Assembly: GCA_963709775.1 (NCBI GenBank)
Contig: CAVPXS010000018.1
Location: 322,245-386,244, forward strand
DNA from: Salinimicrobium sp963709775
Lineage (GTDB): Bacteria; Bacteroidota; Bacteroidia; Flavobacteriales; Flavobacteriaceae
DNA length: 64,000 nt
Direction of reading: 5' to 3'
A model generated the notes under the pieces. That model was not told the DNA's origin and searched no databases. It was given only the letters and a program-made list of their open reading frames with translations. The position numbers and the translations under genes were made by a program. Below, piece after piece: positions 33,810 to 42,599 of this stretch; positions within the stretch are counted from its first letter, which is position 1; every line of letters starts with the position of its first letter.

Positions 33810-35069
33810 TTAAAAGTCTATCGTGAAGATGTGGGTTTGATCGTGAAAAGTATAGGTGAGGTCCAGGTCCATTTTTTCGGCAATGGCTTTAGAAATTGCG
33901 AGGCCAAGACCCGTAGAATCTGCTTTTTCGGCTCCTTTAAACCTGCTGAAGATCTTATTTTTTTCGAGGGCTGCCTTTCCGGGATTTTCAAATTTTATCG
34001 ACTTTGAGGAAATGATCACCTTGACAACAGTGCCCGAAGGGGTGTGAAAAATGGCATTTTTGAGCAGGTTTGAAATAAGCATTCCGGCAAGATCTTTACT
34101 TCCGTGATGTTCGATGTTGTGTTCTTCAGTAAGAACTATTTTCACCTCCCGATGGGCCGCAAAATCCTGAAATTCTGCAATGATCTGTTTGACCAGGCTA
34201 TTCCAGTTGATCTTTTCTTCTTCTGCAAATTGCCTGTTCTCGATCCTCGAGAGCAATAACAGGGACCTGTTAAGCCGGGTAAGTCTTTCCAGGCTTTGAA
34301 GAACCGTTCCCAGTTCTTCCATTTGTTCTTGAGATAATTCGGCATTTTCGGCCATTAGCTCCAGCTTATTGATACTTATGGCCAGGGGAGTTTGCAACTC
34401 ATGCGACGCGTTTTCAATGAATTCTTTCTGGCTATTGTAGCTTTCAACAGATTTCTTCAGCAGGCTGTCTACCCGCTCATTCAGAAGCCGGAACTCATCT
34501 ATTTTCGTTTCCTCATATTTTATCGCCCGGTCTTTTTCTATACTGAAGTTTTCCAGACGGCGAAGAAGTTTATAGAAAGGTTGCCAGGCCTTTTTCTGAA
34601 AATAACTGTTAAGCAAAACAATAGTCAGGATCAAGCCAATGTAGAGCCACAGGAGGGAAAAGAACAATTCCTTGCGAAGATCATCCTCTTCCACCATAGA
34701 GGTTATAACTTTTATTTTATAGAAGGAGCCGTCCTGCTGGAAAACACTTTCTATAAGGCGTATCGGCTCGTATTCATCTTCATTTTCCATGTACATGAGC
34801 GTGTCGCGATAAGCATCTGTAAAGTCACGGCCAATTTGGGGAGTAGTGGGGGAAATGATATAATTTCCATCCTCAAAAGCGCTTTTTTCAAGCACCGAAG
34901 GATCCTGCCTGGCCTTTCTAATCACCAGCATCTTTTGGTTGTCCAGGCCGTCGTCCATACTGTCATAGATCTCATCCAGGATCTCGAAATAAAAGATGAG
35001 TGCCCAGAGTGCCAATAAAAAAACCAGGATCACAGCAAAATAGGTAGTAGTATAATTGAGAAGTTTCAT
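33810..35069 (-). CDS. Sensor histidine kinase (OmpR-partner type)
   Basis: The 419-residue kinase has TM1 (about 10-30), a periplasmic domain of about 105 residues with acidic stretches, TM2 (about 136-155), and the phosphoacceptor box FIENASHELQTPLAI (His about 224). The ATPase domain has the N-box NLLKNAIFHTPSGT and the G-box STGLGLAISKAIAE. It is a full-length class I kinase. It overlaps the response regulator stop by four bases (ATGA), so the pair is translationally coupled. The periplasmic ligand is unknown, but two PepSY-like proteins flanking the pair are plausible partners. Confidence 0.95.
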   Translation of the reverse strand: MKLLNYTTTYFAVILVFLLALWALIFYFEILDEIYDSMDDGLDNQKMLVIRKARQDPSVLEKSAFEDGNYIISPTTPQIGRDFTDAYRDTLMYMENEDEYEPIRLIESVFQQDGSFYKIKVITSMVEEDDLRKELFFSLLWLYIGLILTIVLLNSYFQKKAWQPFYKLLRRLENFSIEKDRAIKYEETKIDEFRLLNERVDSLLKKSVESYNSQKEFIENASHELQTPLAISINKLELMAENAELSQEQMEELGTVLQSLERLTRLNRSLLLLSRIENRQFAEEEKINWNSLVKQIIAEFQDFAAHREVKIVLTEEHNIEHHGSKDLAGMLISNLLKNAIFHTPSGTVVKVIISSKSIKFENPGKAALEKNKIFSRFKGAEKADSTGLGLAISKAIAEKMDLDLTYTFHDQTHIFTIDF

Positions 35070-35743
35070 GGAACGAAGAGCTTATAACCTATTCCATAGA
35101 CAGCTTTTATTTCCGGTTCTGCCCCGGTATCGGAAAGTTTTTTTCTCAGGTTTTTGATCTGGGAATATATAAAGTCAAAATTATCTGTCTGGTCAATATA
35201 ATCTCCCCACACATGTTCTGCCAGCGCAGATTTACTTACCAGGCGGTTTTGATTGGTGCACAGGTAAAAAAGCACATCAAATTCTTTTCGGTTTAGCTCA
35301 AGGTCCTTATCATTTACGGTGACCGTATGACTATCGATATTTATTTTCACATTGGCTACCTCCAGTAAATTGTTCCCTTCAAATTTACGCCTGCGAAGAA
35401 CGGCTTTCACTCTTGCATTGAGCTCGGCCATATGGAAAGGCTTAGGGAGATAATCATCGGCGCCAAGTTCCAGGCCTTCGACCTTGTCATCGATCGAATC
35501 TTTAGCCGATACTATAATGACCGAATCGCTGTAGCCTTTCTCTTTGAGGGTTTTTAGAATTTCAAGTCCGTTACCATCTGGAAGGGTAATGTCCAGCAGG
35601 ATACAATCGTAATCATAAACTCCAATTTTAGAAATAGCTTCTTTATATGTAGCTACAGGTTCCACCAGGAAGTTTTCCTTTTCCAGGGTGGTCTGCATAT
35701 TTTGCCTCATATCTTTCTCGTCTTCAATAATCAGGATCTTCAT
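35066..35743 (-). CDS. OmpR-family response regulator
   Basis: The 225-residue regulator has a receiver domain (ILIIEDEKDMR; phosphoacceptor Asp in YDCILLDITLPDGNGLE, about 51; SAKD switch; PKPFHMAEL Lys). The C-terminal winged-helix domain (LELNRKEFDVLFYL; IYSQIKNLRKKL) binds DNA. It is divergent from the PepSY-like gene at 35856 with a gap of about 110 bp, so that gene is a likely target. It is co-transcribed with its kinase. Confidence 0.96.
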   Translation of the reverse strand: MKILIIEDEKDMRQNMQTTLEKENFLVEPVATYKEAISKIGVYDYDCILLDITLPDGNGLEILKTLKEKGYSDSVIIVSAKDSIDDKVEGLELGADDYLPKPFHMAELNARVKAVLRRRKFEGNNLLEVANVKINIDSHTVTVNDKDLELNRKEFDVLFYLCTNQNRLVSKSALAEHVWGDYIDQTDNFDFIYSQIKNLRKKLSDTGAEPEIKAVYGIGYKLFVP

Positions 35744-35855
35744 GATTCGAAAGTAGAATTGAATTTGGGAAACATTTAGGATTCCTTCTGAGATCTATTC
35801 CTAATTTCTTCCAGTTTTGGCGCCTTACTTCGCATAGAATTTAAAATAACAAGTT

Positions 35856-36287
35856 ATGAAAAAAGAAATTGTATCAGCATTTATTGCATTGTTCTCTATG
35901 GGTATGTTTGCACAGACAAGTACCGGAAACTTACCGGGAACAGCCCAGAATTTTATTAAGCAACACTTCTCTTCAGTCTCTGTAGCAGGAGTAGAGGAGA
36001 ACAGCAACTGGAAGATCTGGGAAGATGAGAAATACGAAGTAAAGTTAGCAAATGGAATTGAGCTGGATTTTGATGAGAATGGAAATATCATTGAGATCGA
36101 CAGCCAAAATAATGAAGCTCTTCCTATGACTGCTTTACCTGAAAAAGTAGCTTCTTATTTACAGGCCAACCATGCAGACGCACAGGTAATTGGATGGGAG
36201 AAGCAAGATAAGGAACAGGAAGTGGAACTTTCTAATGGTATCGAAGTGGAATTTGATGCACAGGGGAATTTTAGAAAATTAGACTAA
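35856..36287 (+). CDS. Secreted PepSY-like protein
   Basis: The 143-residue protein has a signal peptide ending GMFAQT. It then has two tandem PepSY-like units: GTAQNFIKQHFSSVSVAGVE with KYEVKLANGIELDFDENGNI, and ALPEKVASYLQANHADAQVI with EQEVELSNGIEVEFDAQGNF. The internal duplication is visible by eye. The gene is divergent from the two-component operon that also contains a PepSY-like lipoprotein, suggesting it is the output or ligand of that system. A terminator follows. Confidence 0.88.
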   Translation: MKKEIVSAFIALFSMGMFAQTSTGNLPGTAQNFIKQHFSSVSVAGVEENSNWKIWEDEKYEVKLANGIELDFDENGNIIEIDSQNNEALPMTALPEKVASYLQANHADAQVIGWEKQDKEQEVELSNGIEVEFDAQGNFRKLD

Positions 36288-36308
36288 ATTCCACCGGAAT
36301 ATTTTAAT

Positions 36309-36336
36309 AAGAGGCTGCCAAATGGCGGCCTCTTTT
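36309..36336 (+). terminator. Terminator after the PepSY-like gene
   Basis: The stem GAGGCTGCC/GGCGGCCTC (one internal mismatch) has a short loop and is followed by TTTT. Confidence 0.75.
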
Positions 36337-36551
36337 CGTTGTACCCTGTTTTTTCAGCTTATCTGAAGATGTTTTTGAACCCATTCAGAGGTAACGGGGA
36401 ATTTACTTTTCAGCCAAATTGGAAGCCAGACCCGGTAAAACTTTGTTGAGTTATGATTTCTAGATATATGCGTTTTCTGAATCGCCGGTTTAAACTTCAG
36501 AAAAAACAATAATTCTTTCAGCGGCGTCACTAACTGTCGTGCCTGCTCCTG

Positions 36552-36559
36552 TATATTTG
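36552..36559 (+). promoter_or_regulatory. -7 promoter box of the WYL regulator gene
   Basis: TATATTTG matches TAnnTTTG and lies 26 bp before the ATG at 36586. Confidence 0.6.
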
Positions 36560-36585
36560 AATTACTAACCATTACCATCTCATCC

Positions 36586-37467
36586 ATGTCTCTTCCACGA
36601 CACCGTGCTATCATTACCAAACTACGCAGAAGCCCAATGGGTTTTGAGGAGTTGCAGGATTATCTTCAGTTTCAAAGTGAGATCTCGGGCGATGATCTTT
36701 ACTGTTCCCAGAGAACCTTTCAAAGGGATATTAAAAAGATAGATACCATGTATGGGATCGAGATCGAGTACAACAACTCCACCGGGAAATATGAGATCAC
36801 CTACGATGCCAATGAAGAGCACAATGAGCGGCTTATGGAGGCTTATGAGATCTATAACGCCCTAAATATTTCTCACAATTTTTCGCGGCATGTGATCGTG
36901 GAGAAACGAAAACCTTTGGGGACCGAAAATCTTCATGGACTGCTGCATGCCATTAAGAACAGCTATAGTATTTCCTTTTTGTACGAGAAATATTCAGATG
37001 GGGACCTTAGAAGGCGGGTAGTAAATCCTGTGGCTTTAAAGGAATCTCAACATCGTTGGTATTTACTGGCAGAAGACCAAAAGGGCGGGATCGTAAAGTC
37101 CTTCGGGCTCGATCGTCTCTCAGGTCTTGAGATCTCTAACAAAAAATTTGAACCTGTAGCATACGATGCCGAAAAGGAATACAGGCATAGTTTCGGGATC
37201 ATCAACGGAGTAGAGAGCCGGCCCGAAAAGATCGTTCTCTCCTTTACTCCCCGGGAAGGAAAATATATACAGTCCCTTCCCCTGCATCACAGTCAGAAGG
37301 AAATTCTAAAAACCGATGAAGAATGGAGATTTGAATACTATCTCCTGCCTACCCACGATTTCATCATGGAAGTGCTTTCCTATGGTGCCGATGTAAAAGT
37401 GCTGGAACCAAAGAGCTTTCGGAATAAGGTTTTAAAGCAGTTACAGGCCGCACTGGACAGGTACTAA
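36586..37467 (+). CDS. WYL-domain transcriptional regulator
   Basis: The 293-residue protein starts with a winged-helix domain (MSLPRHRAIITKLRRSPMGF; YCSQRTFQRDIKKIDTMYGI). It continues with a WYL domain (SISFLYEKYSDGDLRRRVVN, then SQHRWYLLAEDQKGGIVKSF) and a C-terminal WCX-like extension (EGKYIQSLPLHHSQKEILKT). WYL proteins bind nucleic acid or nucleotide ligands and often control defence or DNA-damage genes. The gene is monocistronic with a clear -7 box. Its target is unknown. Confidence 0.92.
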   Translation: MSLPRHRAIITKLRRSPMGFEELQDYLQFQSEISGDDLYCSQRTFQRDIKKIDTMYGIEIEYNNSTGKYEITYDANEEHNERLMEAYEIYNALNISHNFSRHVIVEKRKPLGTENLHGLLHAIKNSYSISFLYEKYSDGDLRRRVVNPVALKESQHRWYLLAEDQKGGIVKSFGLDRLSGLEISNKKFEPVAYDAEKEYRHSFGIINGVESRPEKIVLSFTPREGKYIQSLPLHHSQKEILKTDEEWRFEYYLLPTHDFIMEVLSYGADVKVLEPKSFRNKVLKQLQAALDRY

Positions 37468-37725
37468 AAAGAGGCTTTGCCATTCCCAATTCGCCGGAGT
37501 AGGGGCTGACGAAGCGGGAGGTGTAGCCTCTTAATTTAACCTGAAGATTTAAAGACCTTCAATGAATTCCAAAGTAGTTTCGACTAACTGGCCGAGATCT
37601 ACAACATTAGCGAAGAAGAGCAGTATAAGAATCCCGAACGTAAGGCAGTGGGGTTCAGGTAATGTAAATTGTATATGCTTATAGAATATTTTATATTGAA
37701 ATGAATCCTGAAGTCCGGTAAAAAA

Positions 37726-38223
37726 ATGAAACATAAAAAAATACTTTATCTCGATATGGATGGCGTAGTGGCCGACTTTGAAAAAGCGATTGGAGCTCTC
37801 ACTCCTGAAATTAAGAATTTTAAAGACTATCACGATCAGGAGGAACTTTCCAGGAGGATCGATGATACCTGTTATGCAAATCCCGATATCTACCACGATC
37901 TGCCTCCAATAGAGGGAGCTTTAAAAGCGGTGGAGGAGCTGGCCGGTCATTATGATGTTTTCTTTTTATCCACCGCCATGTGGAGCCTGCCCGAATCTTT
38001 TACCGGAAAAAGGATCTGGATAGAAAAACATTTTGGAGACCTGGGAAAAAAGCGACTGATTCTTAGCCACAGAAAAGACCTGCTGAAAGGGGATTTTCTT
38101 GTTGATGACCGCACGCACAATGGAGCAGGCGAATTCGAGGGGGAGCACATTCATTTTGGCACCGGCAGATTTCCGGATTGGGAAGTCACAAAGAAATATC
38201 TGATGGAACGGGCAGGGGAGTGA
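37726..38223 (+). CDS. 5'(3')-deoxyribonucleotidase (NT5C type)
   Basis: The 165-residue HAD phosphatase begins with KKILYLDMDGVVADFEKAIG, the nucleophile motif DMDGV with general-acid Asp. Motif II is FFLSTAMW and motif III is KRLILSHRKDLLKGDFLVDD, with Lys and paired Asp. Length and motifs fit the NT5C family, which dephosphorylates deoxynucleoside monophosphates in pool balance. Cytoplasmic, no neighbour partners on the same strand. Confidence 0.9.
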   Translation: MKHKKILYLDMDGVVADFEKAIGALTPEIKNFKDYHDQEELSRRIDDTCYANPDIYHDLPPIEGALKAVEELAGHYDVFFLSTAMWSLPESFTGKRIWIEKHFGDLGKKRLILSHRKDLLKGDFLVDDRTHNGAGEFEGEHIHFGTGRFPDWEVTKKYLMERAGE

Positions 38224-38418
38224 ATACTCAACAATTACTATTTTCAGCGCGGACCCGGTATCGCCGGTAAAATTTGATTTGCACCTCTTGCTCAAAATTG
38301 AGTGCTCAACCTCTTCATGTGTAATTTAACTCTCTTGTTTATTAGTAAGTTGGCAAAAAGCCGACTTTAGCTAGACAAAGAGAAATTCCGGTCATGAAGA
38401 AATTGATTATATTAGCTT

Positions 38419-38754
38419 ATGACAATAAAGGATAGCATACAAGCTAAAATGGTTGACTTTACCACATTATGTAAATTGTATAATGTGAAGAATCTTTATG
38501 CCTTTGGATCTGCTACCACAGAAAGATTCGACGAAACCTCCAGTGACATAGATCTACTGATCGAAATAGAAGAAAATGATCCTTTAGAAAGAGGAGAAAA
38601 ACTTTTAGCAATTTGGGATAAATTAGAAGAATTTTTTCAAAGAAAAGTTGATCTATTGACCGACTCTTCTCTTAAAAATCCTGTGCTCAGAAAAAATATT
38701 GAGGCTACAAAAATTCTAATCTATGACGGAAAAAGGCAAGAAGTATCTCTCTGA
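38419..38754 (+). CDS. mntA: MntA-type nucleotidyltransferase antitoxin
   Basis: The 111-residue protein has the minimal nucleotidyltransferase motif FGSATTERFDETSSDIDLLI (Gly-Ser, then Asp-x-Asp about 11 residues later) and a later acidic strand FFQRKVDLLTD. In characterised MntA/HepT pairs this enzyme adds AMP to a Tyr of the toxin and silences it. Its end overlaps the next gene by 32 bp, typical for these operons. Confidence 0.9.
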   Translation: MTIKDSIQAKMVDFTTLCKLYNVKNLYAFGSATTERFDETSSDIDLLIEIEENDPLERGEKLLAIWDKLEEFFQRKVDLLTDSSLKNPVLRKNIEATKILIYDGKRQEVSL

Positions 38755-39055
38755 CATACTAATGGCTATTGACTTAATAGAAAATTTTATAGCTGACACA
38801 CCAGATTTCATCTCCTACCAGGCAGACTTAAAAACACAAAGCGCCATAGAGAGGCAATTGGCCATAATTGGTGAAGCTTTAAACAAATTAAAACAATCAG
38901 AATCTGATCTGTCTATCCGGCACGATAAACAGATTATTGGGATTAGAAACCGACTTGTTCACGCATATGACAGTATTGATAATGCTATTGTGTGGGTAAT
39001 TGTAAAAAGGCGTTTACAAGAGCTCAAACTCGAAATAAAGCAATTATCATTTTAA
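38723..39055 (+). CDS. hepT: HepT-type (HEPN) RNase toxin
   Basis: The 110-residue all-helical HEPN protein carries the catalytic RX4HXY motif RNRLVHAY near residues 77-84. The Tyr is the residue AMPylated by MntA in known systems. Start ATG 38723 lies inside the antitoxin gene. HepT is a ribonuclease that arrests growth when free; the pair may act in plasmid or phage defence. The locus is AT-rich compared with its neighbours, suggesting horizontal gain. Confidence 0.9.
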   Translation: MTEKGKKYLSDILMAIDLIENFIADTPDFISYQADLKTQSAIERQLAIIGEALNKLKQSESDLSIRHDKQIIGIRNRLVHAYDSIDNAIVWVIVKRRLQELKLEIKQLSF

Positions 39056-39230
39056 CTGAACATGGCCAGGTGCCAACAATATATCCTAAAAAAACGCCCA
39101 AACCTGTGCCAAATCGAAACTCTGTCCTCGCCAGCTCCTGTTTTTATATGAGACGTTAAGCTTAGCCCAATTGAAATGATTTTACTCTGAATAGTAACTA
39201 AATTTCAGGTGGAATCTTAAGTTTATTAAA

Positions 39231-39722
39231 ATGTACCGGTGCATTTTATGCTTCTTTTTTTGCAGCATTAGCTGTTATAGCCAGTTCTATACGGGAGTTG
39301 CCATAGATCCTAATAAAGCTTTTGGGATCATAGACAATCCCAGGACCGAAGAAGATCACCGCGGGCTTCATTTCGATATCGAAGTGGGATTAATTGAAAA
39401 TGAGTTTGCTTTTTACGTCCTCTTCGGAAAGTTCCAGCAGGCAAATTATCAGAAACTGGCTTTGGGAGCCGACTACTTTTTTATACAAGACGACAGGATC
39501 GAAATAGGAGTAGGAAGCAGTGTTTCCAACATCTGGAAAAAACAGGGTGATAATTCAGAAACCAACACCTATTTTGGCTGGCTTGGACGCCTTACCGGGA
39601 TCTTCTGGATCAATCCAAGACTCGGACTGGTGGGACATTTTCAATATCAGAGCCGGCCCGACCTGGAAGTTACAGGTATTGTGGAAGGAAAAATTGGGCT
39701 GAGGTATTTTTTTAGAAACTGA
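39231..39722 (+). CDS. Hypothetical exported protein
   Basis: The 163-residue protein has a signal peptide ending SCYSQF and a beta-rich mature part (GLHFDIEVGLIENEFAFYVL; DRIEIGVGSSVSNIWKKQGD) with a C-terminal aromatic strand GLRYFF. It looks like a small outer-membrane barrel. No family is recognised. Single gene. Confidence 0.7.
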   Translation: MYRCILCFFFCSISCYSQFYTGVAIDPNKAFGIIDNPRTEEDHRGLHFDIEVGLIENEFAFYVLFGKFQQANYQKLALGADYFFIQDDRIEIGVGSSVSNIWKKQGDNSETNTYFGWLGRLTGIFWINPRLGLVGHFQYQSRPDLEVTGIVEGKIGLRYFFRN

Positions 39723-39792
39723 TCTTTTCCTCTGCTCCTTTTCTATACCTCCTGGCAGCTGCAGGCTAAAGCTTCAAAGAAGTTTTTGAAAT

Positions 39793-40071
39793 TCAATCCC
39801 GCATTTCGTTAATCATAAATTCCGGTTCCATCCATTCCGAATATGAACCATCGGCATGAACTTTCCTGAATTTGCAGTAATTTCCGTCAAAGCTGTACTC
39901 ATAAAGCACTTTGCCTTTACTCTTCAAAACTCCGGTTTGAGGCGTTTTTTTAATTTTCACCTTCCAACTTTGACGGCTGCCGGGCAGGTTGAACAACAGG
40001 TATTCGGGGTAGATCCCGGTCCTCTCGAATTCGCGCATGCCGCCCTGTACGTGTGTGATTTCTAATCTCAT
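39793..40071 (-). CDS. Hypothetical protein (92 aa)
   Basis: This small soluble protein begins MRLEITHVQGGMREFERTGI and ends MEPEFMINEMRD. No signal, TM segment or known motif is present. A balanced amino-acid composition and a beta-rich pattern (KVLYEYSFDGNYCKFRKVHA) support a real gene, but there is no other evidence. Confidence 0.5.
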   Translation of the reverse strand: MRLEITHVQGGMREFERTGIYPEYLLFNLPGSRQSWKVKIKKTPQTGVLKSKGKVLYEYSFDGNYCKFRKVHADGSYSEWMEPEFMINEMRD

Positions 40072-40185
40072 TAACCTATTCTAATTTAACCCGTCCTCCT
40101 TCGGTGTGGCCTGAAAAGATCGGAAAATTTTCAGGTCTTTACAATGCCGGTAGTGCCGGGGAAAAGCACTTCGGAAGAAGAGGTT

Positions 40186-40204
40186 TTAAAAATGTCATTT
40201 TTGG
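40186..40204. promoter_or_regulatory. Copy of the recurring 19-nt palindrome, upstream of the SSADH gene
   Basis: TTAAAAATGTCATTTTTGG is close to the consensus and lies about 90 bp upstream of the start at 40294. Confidence 0.45.
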
Positions 40205-40293
40205 AAGGGCTTATTGTCAATGACCTTTAACAAGGCATTATTACACTTCCACGCCTATTCTATTTATCTTTAATTGAGTAAAATAGAAGAGCT

Positions 40294-41676
40294 ATGTCTG
40301 AAGAAAAAATGCTGAAAACAATCAATCCCGCGACGGGTAAGTCAATTAAGGATTATAAAATGATGACAACAGATGAGATGAATTCTGCTGTCACGTCATG
40401 CCACGAAGCGTTCATGGAATGGAAGAATAAGCCGGCTGAGGAAAGGGCCAAAATCATTTCAAATATTGGTAAAAAACTGGATGATCATAAGCAGGAGCTT
40501 GCCGAGCTTATGACTCAGGAAATGGGAAAACTTGTAAAACAGGGTATTCAGGAAGTGGAACTCTGTTCCGGTATTTGTGATTATACTGCAGAAAATGGTC
40601 CCATAAGCCTTCAGGATGAAGAGCGGGATTTGCCTGAAGGTGGAAAAGGTTACATTACTTATTCTCCTCTTGGGGTGATCTACGGAATCCAGCCCTGGAA
40701 TTTCCCTGCATATCAGGTAGTCCGTTATTCCATTGCAAGTTTAATGGCCGGTAACGGGATACTTTTAAAACATTCTGAAGGAGTGACCGGAAGCGCCCTT
40801 CTTCTTGAAAAGATCTACCTGGAAGCAGGTTTGCCGGAAAATCTATTTAAAGTTTTATTGATCTCCCATGACCAAAGTGACGCTGTTATTGAACATAAGC
40901 TAATACGTGGTGTAACTCTCACAGGAAGTCCGGCTGCCGGAAGGATCATCGGGAAAAAGGCCGGAGAAAATCTTAAAAAATCAGTACTGGAACTTGGAAG
41001 TAATGATGCCTATATCGTACTGGAAGATGCCGATATGGAATTAGCCGTAAAAACCTGCGTCATGGGAAGGATTTATAATAATGGGGAAACCTGCGTGGCC
41101 GCAAAAAGATTTATTGTAGTAGATAAGGTGTATGACCAATTCAAAAAAGCCTTTGTAGAGCAAATGTCCCAGGTTAAAGCAGGGGACCCTTCAAAGGATG
41201 GAAGCGATATTGGTCCCATGGCCCGCAAAGATCTGCGGGAGGAATTACATGAACAGGTGGAAGAAAGTGTGAAGAAAGGGGCTAAAGTATTGTGTGGAGG
41301 AAAAATACCCGATGGCGATGGTTTCTTTTATCCGGCAACCGTGCTGGATAATCTTGAGCCGGGAATGCCTGCCTATGACGATGAGTTATTTGGTCCCGTA
41401 GCCTCTTTAATAAAAGCTAAAGATGCCGATGATGCCATGCGTATAGCCAATAGCAGTAGATTTGGTCTTGGTGGCGGAATCTTTTCTAAAGATGAAGAGA
41501 AGGCAAGAGAACTTGCCAAATATCACTTTGATACGGGAATGGTGTTTATTAACTCCTTTGGGCTTGCTAAACCAAGTATGCCGTTTGGAGGTGTAAAAGA
41601 TTCAGGATTCGGGCGGGAACATGGAGGTTTTGGGCTACATGAATTCGTGAATGTAAAAGCGGTTATGTTGGCATAA
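40294..41676 (+). CDS. NAD(P)-dependent succinate-semialdehyde dehydrogenase
   Basis: The 460-residue aldehyde dehydrogenase starts near KTINPATGKSIKDYKMMT. It has GVIYGIQPWNFPAYQVVRYS, the catalytic Glu in LELGSNDAYI (about 232), the catalytic Cys in NNGETCVAAKRF (about 266) and the C-terminal MPFGGVKDSGFGREHGGFGL. The short length and ELGSND instead of ELGGKSP match the SSADH branch (GabD/Sad type), oxidising succinate semialdehyde to succinate. No GABA aminotransferase gene is adjacent, so the upstream pathway is not seen here. Confidence 0.9.
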   Translation: MSEEKMLKTINPATGKSIKDYKMMTTDEMNSAVTSCHEAFMEWKNKPAEERAKIISNIGKKLDDHKQELAELMTQEMGKLVKQGIQEVELCSGICDYTAENGPISLQDEERDLPEGGKGYITYSPLGVIYGIQPWNFPAYQVVRYSIASLMAGNGILLKHSEGVTGSALLLEKIYLEAGLPENLFKVLLISHDQSDAVIEHKLIRGVTLTGSPAAGRIIGKKAGENLKKSVLELGSNDAYIVLEDADMELAVKTCVMGRIYNNGETCVAAKRFIVVDKVYDQFKKAFVEQMSQVKAGDPSKDGSDIGPMARKDLREELHEQVEESVKKGAKVLCGGKIPDGDGFFYPATVLDNLEPGMPAYDDELFGPVASLIKAKDADDAMRIANSSRFGLGGGIFSKDEEKARELAKYHFDTGMVFINSFGLAKPSMPFGGVKDSGFGREHGGFGLHEFVNVKAVMLA

Positions 41677-41696
41677 TAATAAACCTGAGTACTTCT

Positions 41697-41728
41697 AAAA
41701 ACCGGAATTTGAAAGTTCCGGTTTTTTT
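41697..41728 (+). terminator. Terminator after the SSADH gene
   Basis: The stem AAAACCGGAA/TTCCGGTTTT has an 8-nt loop and is followed by a T run. Confidence 0.85.
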
Positions 41729-41834
41729 ATGGCTGTAAATTATAAAGCCAATAAAGTTTTGAAAAATCTGGTTATGGATTATCAGGGATCCAATAACCTC
41801 CGTTGGTTTTATTTTACCTCATACAAGGTAGTAA

Positions 41835-42473
41835 CTAAGACTCCTTCAAAACCGGGAGATGGAACTGATAATAACTGTTTCTCTTCCCTGGTTTTAAAGT
41901 TAAATGGTGATGCGGAAAGGTTACGCCACTTTGTTTTTTTAGCCTGATTCCCTGTCCCGAGATAATATCCTTGTTGGGTTCAAAATCTTCTTCCGGGAGA
42001 TGCTCGGTTAAAATAATATATTTAAAAGCATATAGTTTTTCTACCACACTTTTGATTTCCGCATTCGATAAATGCTGCAAAACCTGCCTTAGCACTGCGC
42101 AATCTCCCGAAGGCAATTCATCTTTTGCGATATCCAAAACCCCGAATTCCAGGTGATCTGCCTTGAATTCAGTTTTATTATGTGCGATAAGCTCCGGAAC
42201 TATGTCCAGTGCGATATACTTCCTGGTGTACTTTACCAGTTCTTTGCCAATATTGAAATCCCCGCAACCCAGGTCGCAAACTACCGGGGGAGTTTCAAAA
42301 CCTTTTAAAAAAGCGGATACTACAGCTATGTATGGATCCACAGTTTCAGGATCATGGGAGCCTAAACCGGAGTAGAATTCAGATTTGTTACCACCCCATA
42401 AATTGTTTTCATAGATCTGCACCATGGCATCTTTGGTTGGCCAGGGCTTCTTTATTTTCTTAGTTTTTGACAT
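41835..42473 (-). CDS. Class I SAM-dependent methyltransferase
   Basis: The 212-residue protein has motif I VCDLGCGDFNIGKELVKYTR, motif II IALDIVPELI, and a downstream FGVLDIAKDELPSGDCAVLR with LRQVLQHLSNAEI. The N-terminus (KKPWPTKDAMVQIYENNLWG) is conserved in related flavobacterial methyltransferases. Cytoplasmic; substrate unknown. Single gene convergent with the SSADH gene. Confidence 0.85.
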   Translation of the reverse strand: MSKTKKIKKPWPTKDAMVQIYENNLWGGNKSEFYSGLGSHDPETVDPYIAVVSAFLKGFETPPVVCDLGCGDFNIGKELVKYTRKYIALDIVPELIAHNKTEFKADHLEFGVLDIAKDELPSGDCAVLRQVLQHLSNAEIKSVVEKLYAFKYIILTEHLPEEDFEPNKDIISGQGIRLKKQSGVTFPHHHLTLKPGKRNSYYQFHLPVLKES

Positions 42474-42599
42474 TAAAAAGATAAAATGGGTTTATCACTT
42501 GAGGGAAATTTGTAAGCTAAAGTAAGACATTCTATCTCGAACACAGATCATAATGCAATAACCAAAAACCACAAACTATAAACAATAAATTGAGTAAGA

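Noticed and set aside
34044..34062. Palindrome copy in the kinase gene as an operator
   Set aside because: It encodes the conserved N-box region (LKNAIFHTP), so the match may be forced by protein sequence; counted but not used as a regulatory feature.
36354..36620. Minus-strand 88-codon frame
   Set aside because: It begins inside the WYL gene, crosses its promoter box and shows no family features.
41729..41947. Plus-strand 72-codon frame
   Set aside because: It starts in the terminator tail and overlaps the methyltransferase gene antisense; no coding signs.
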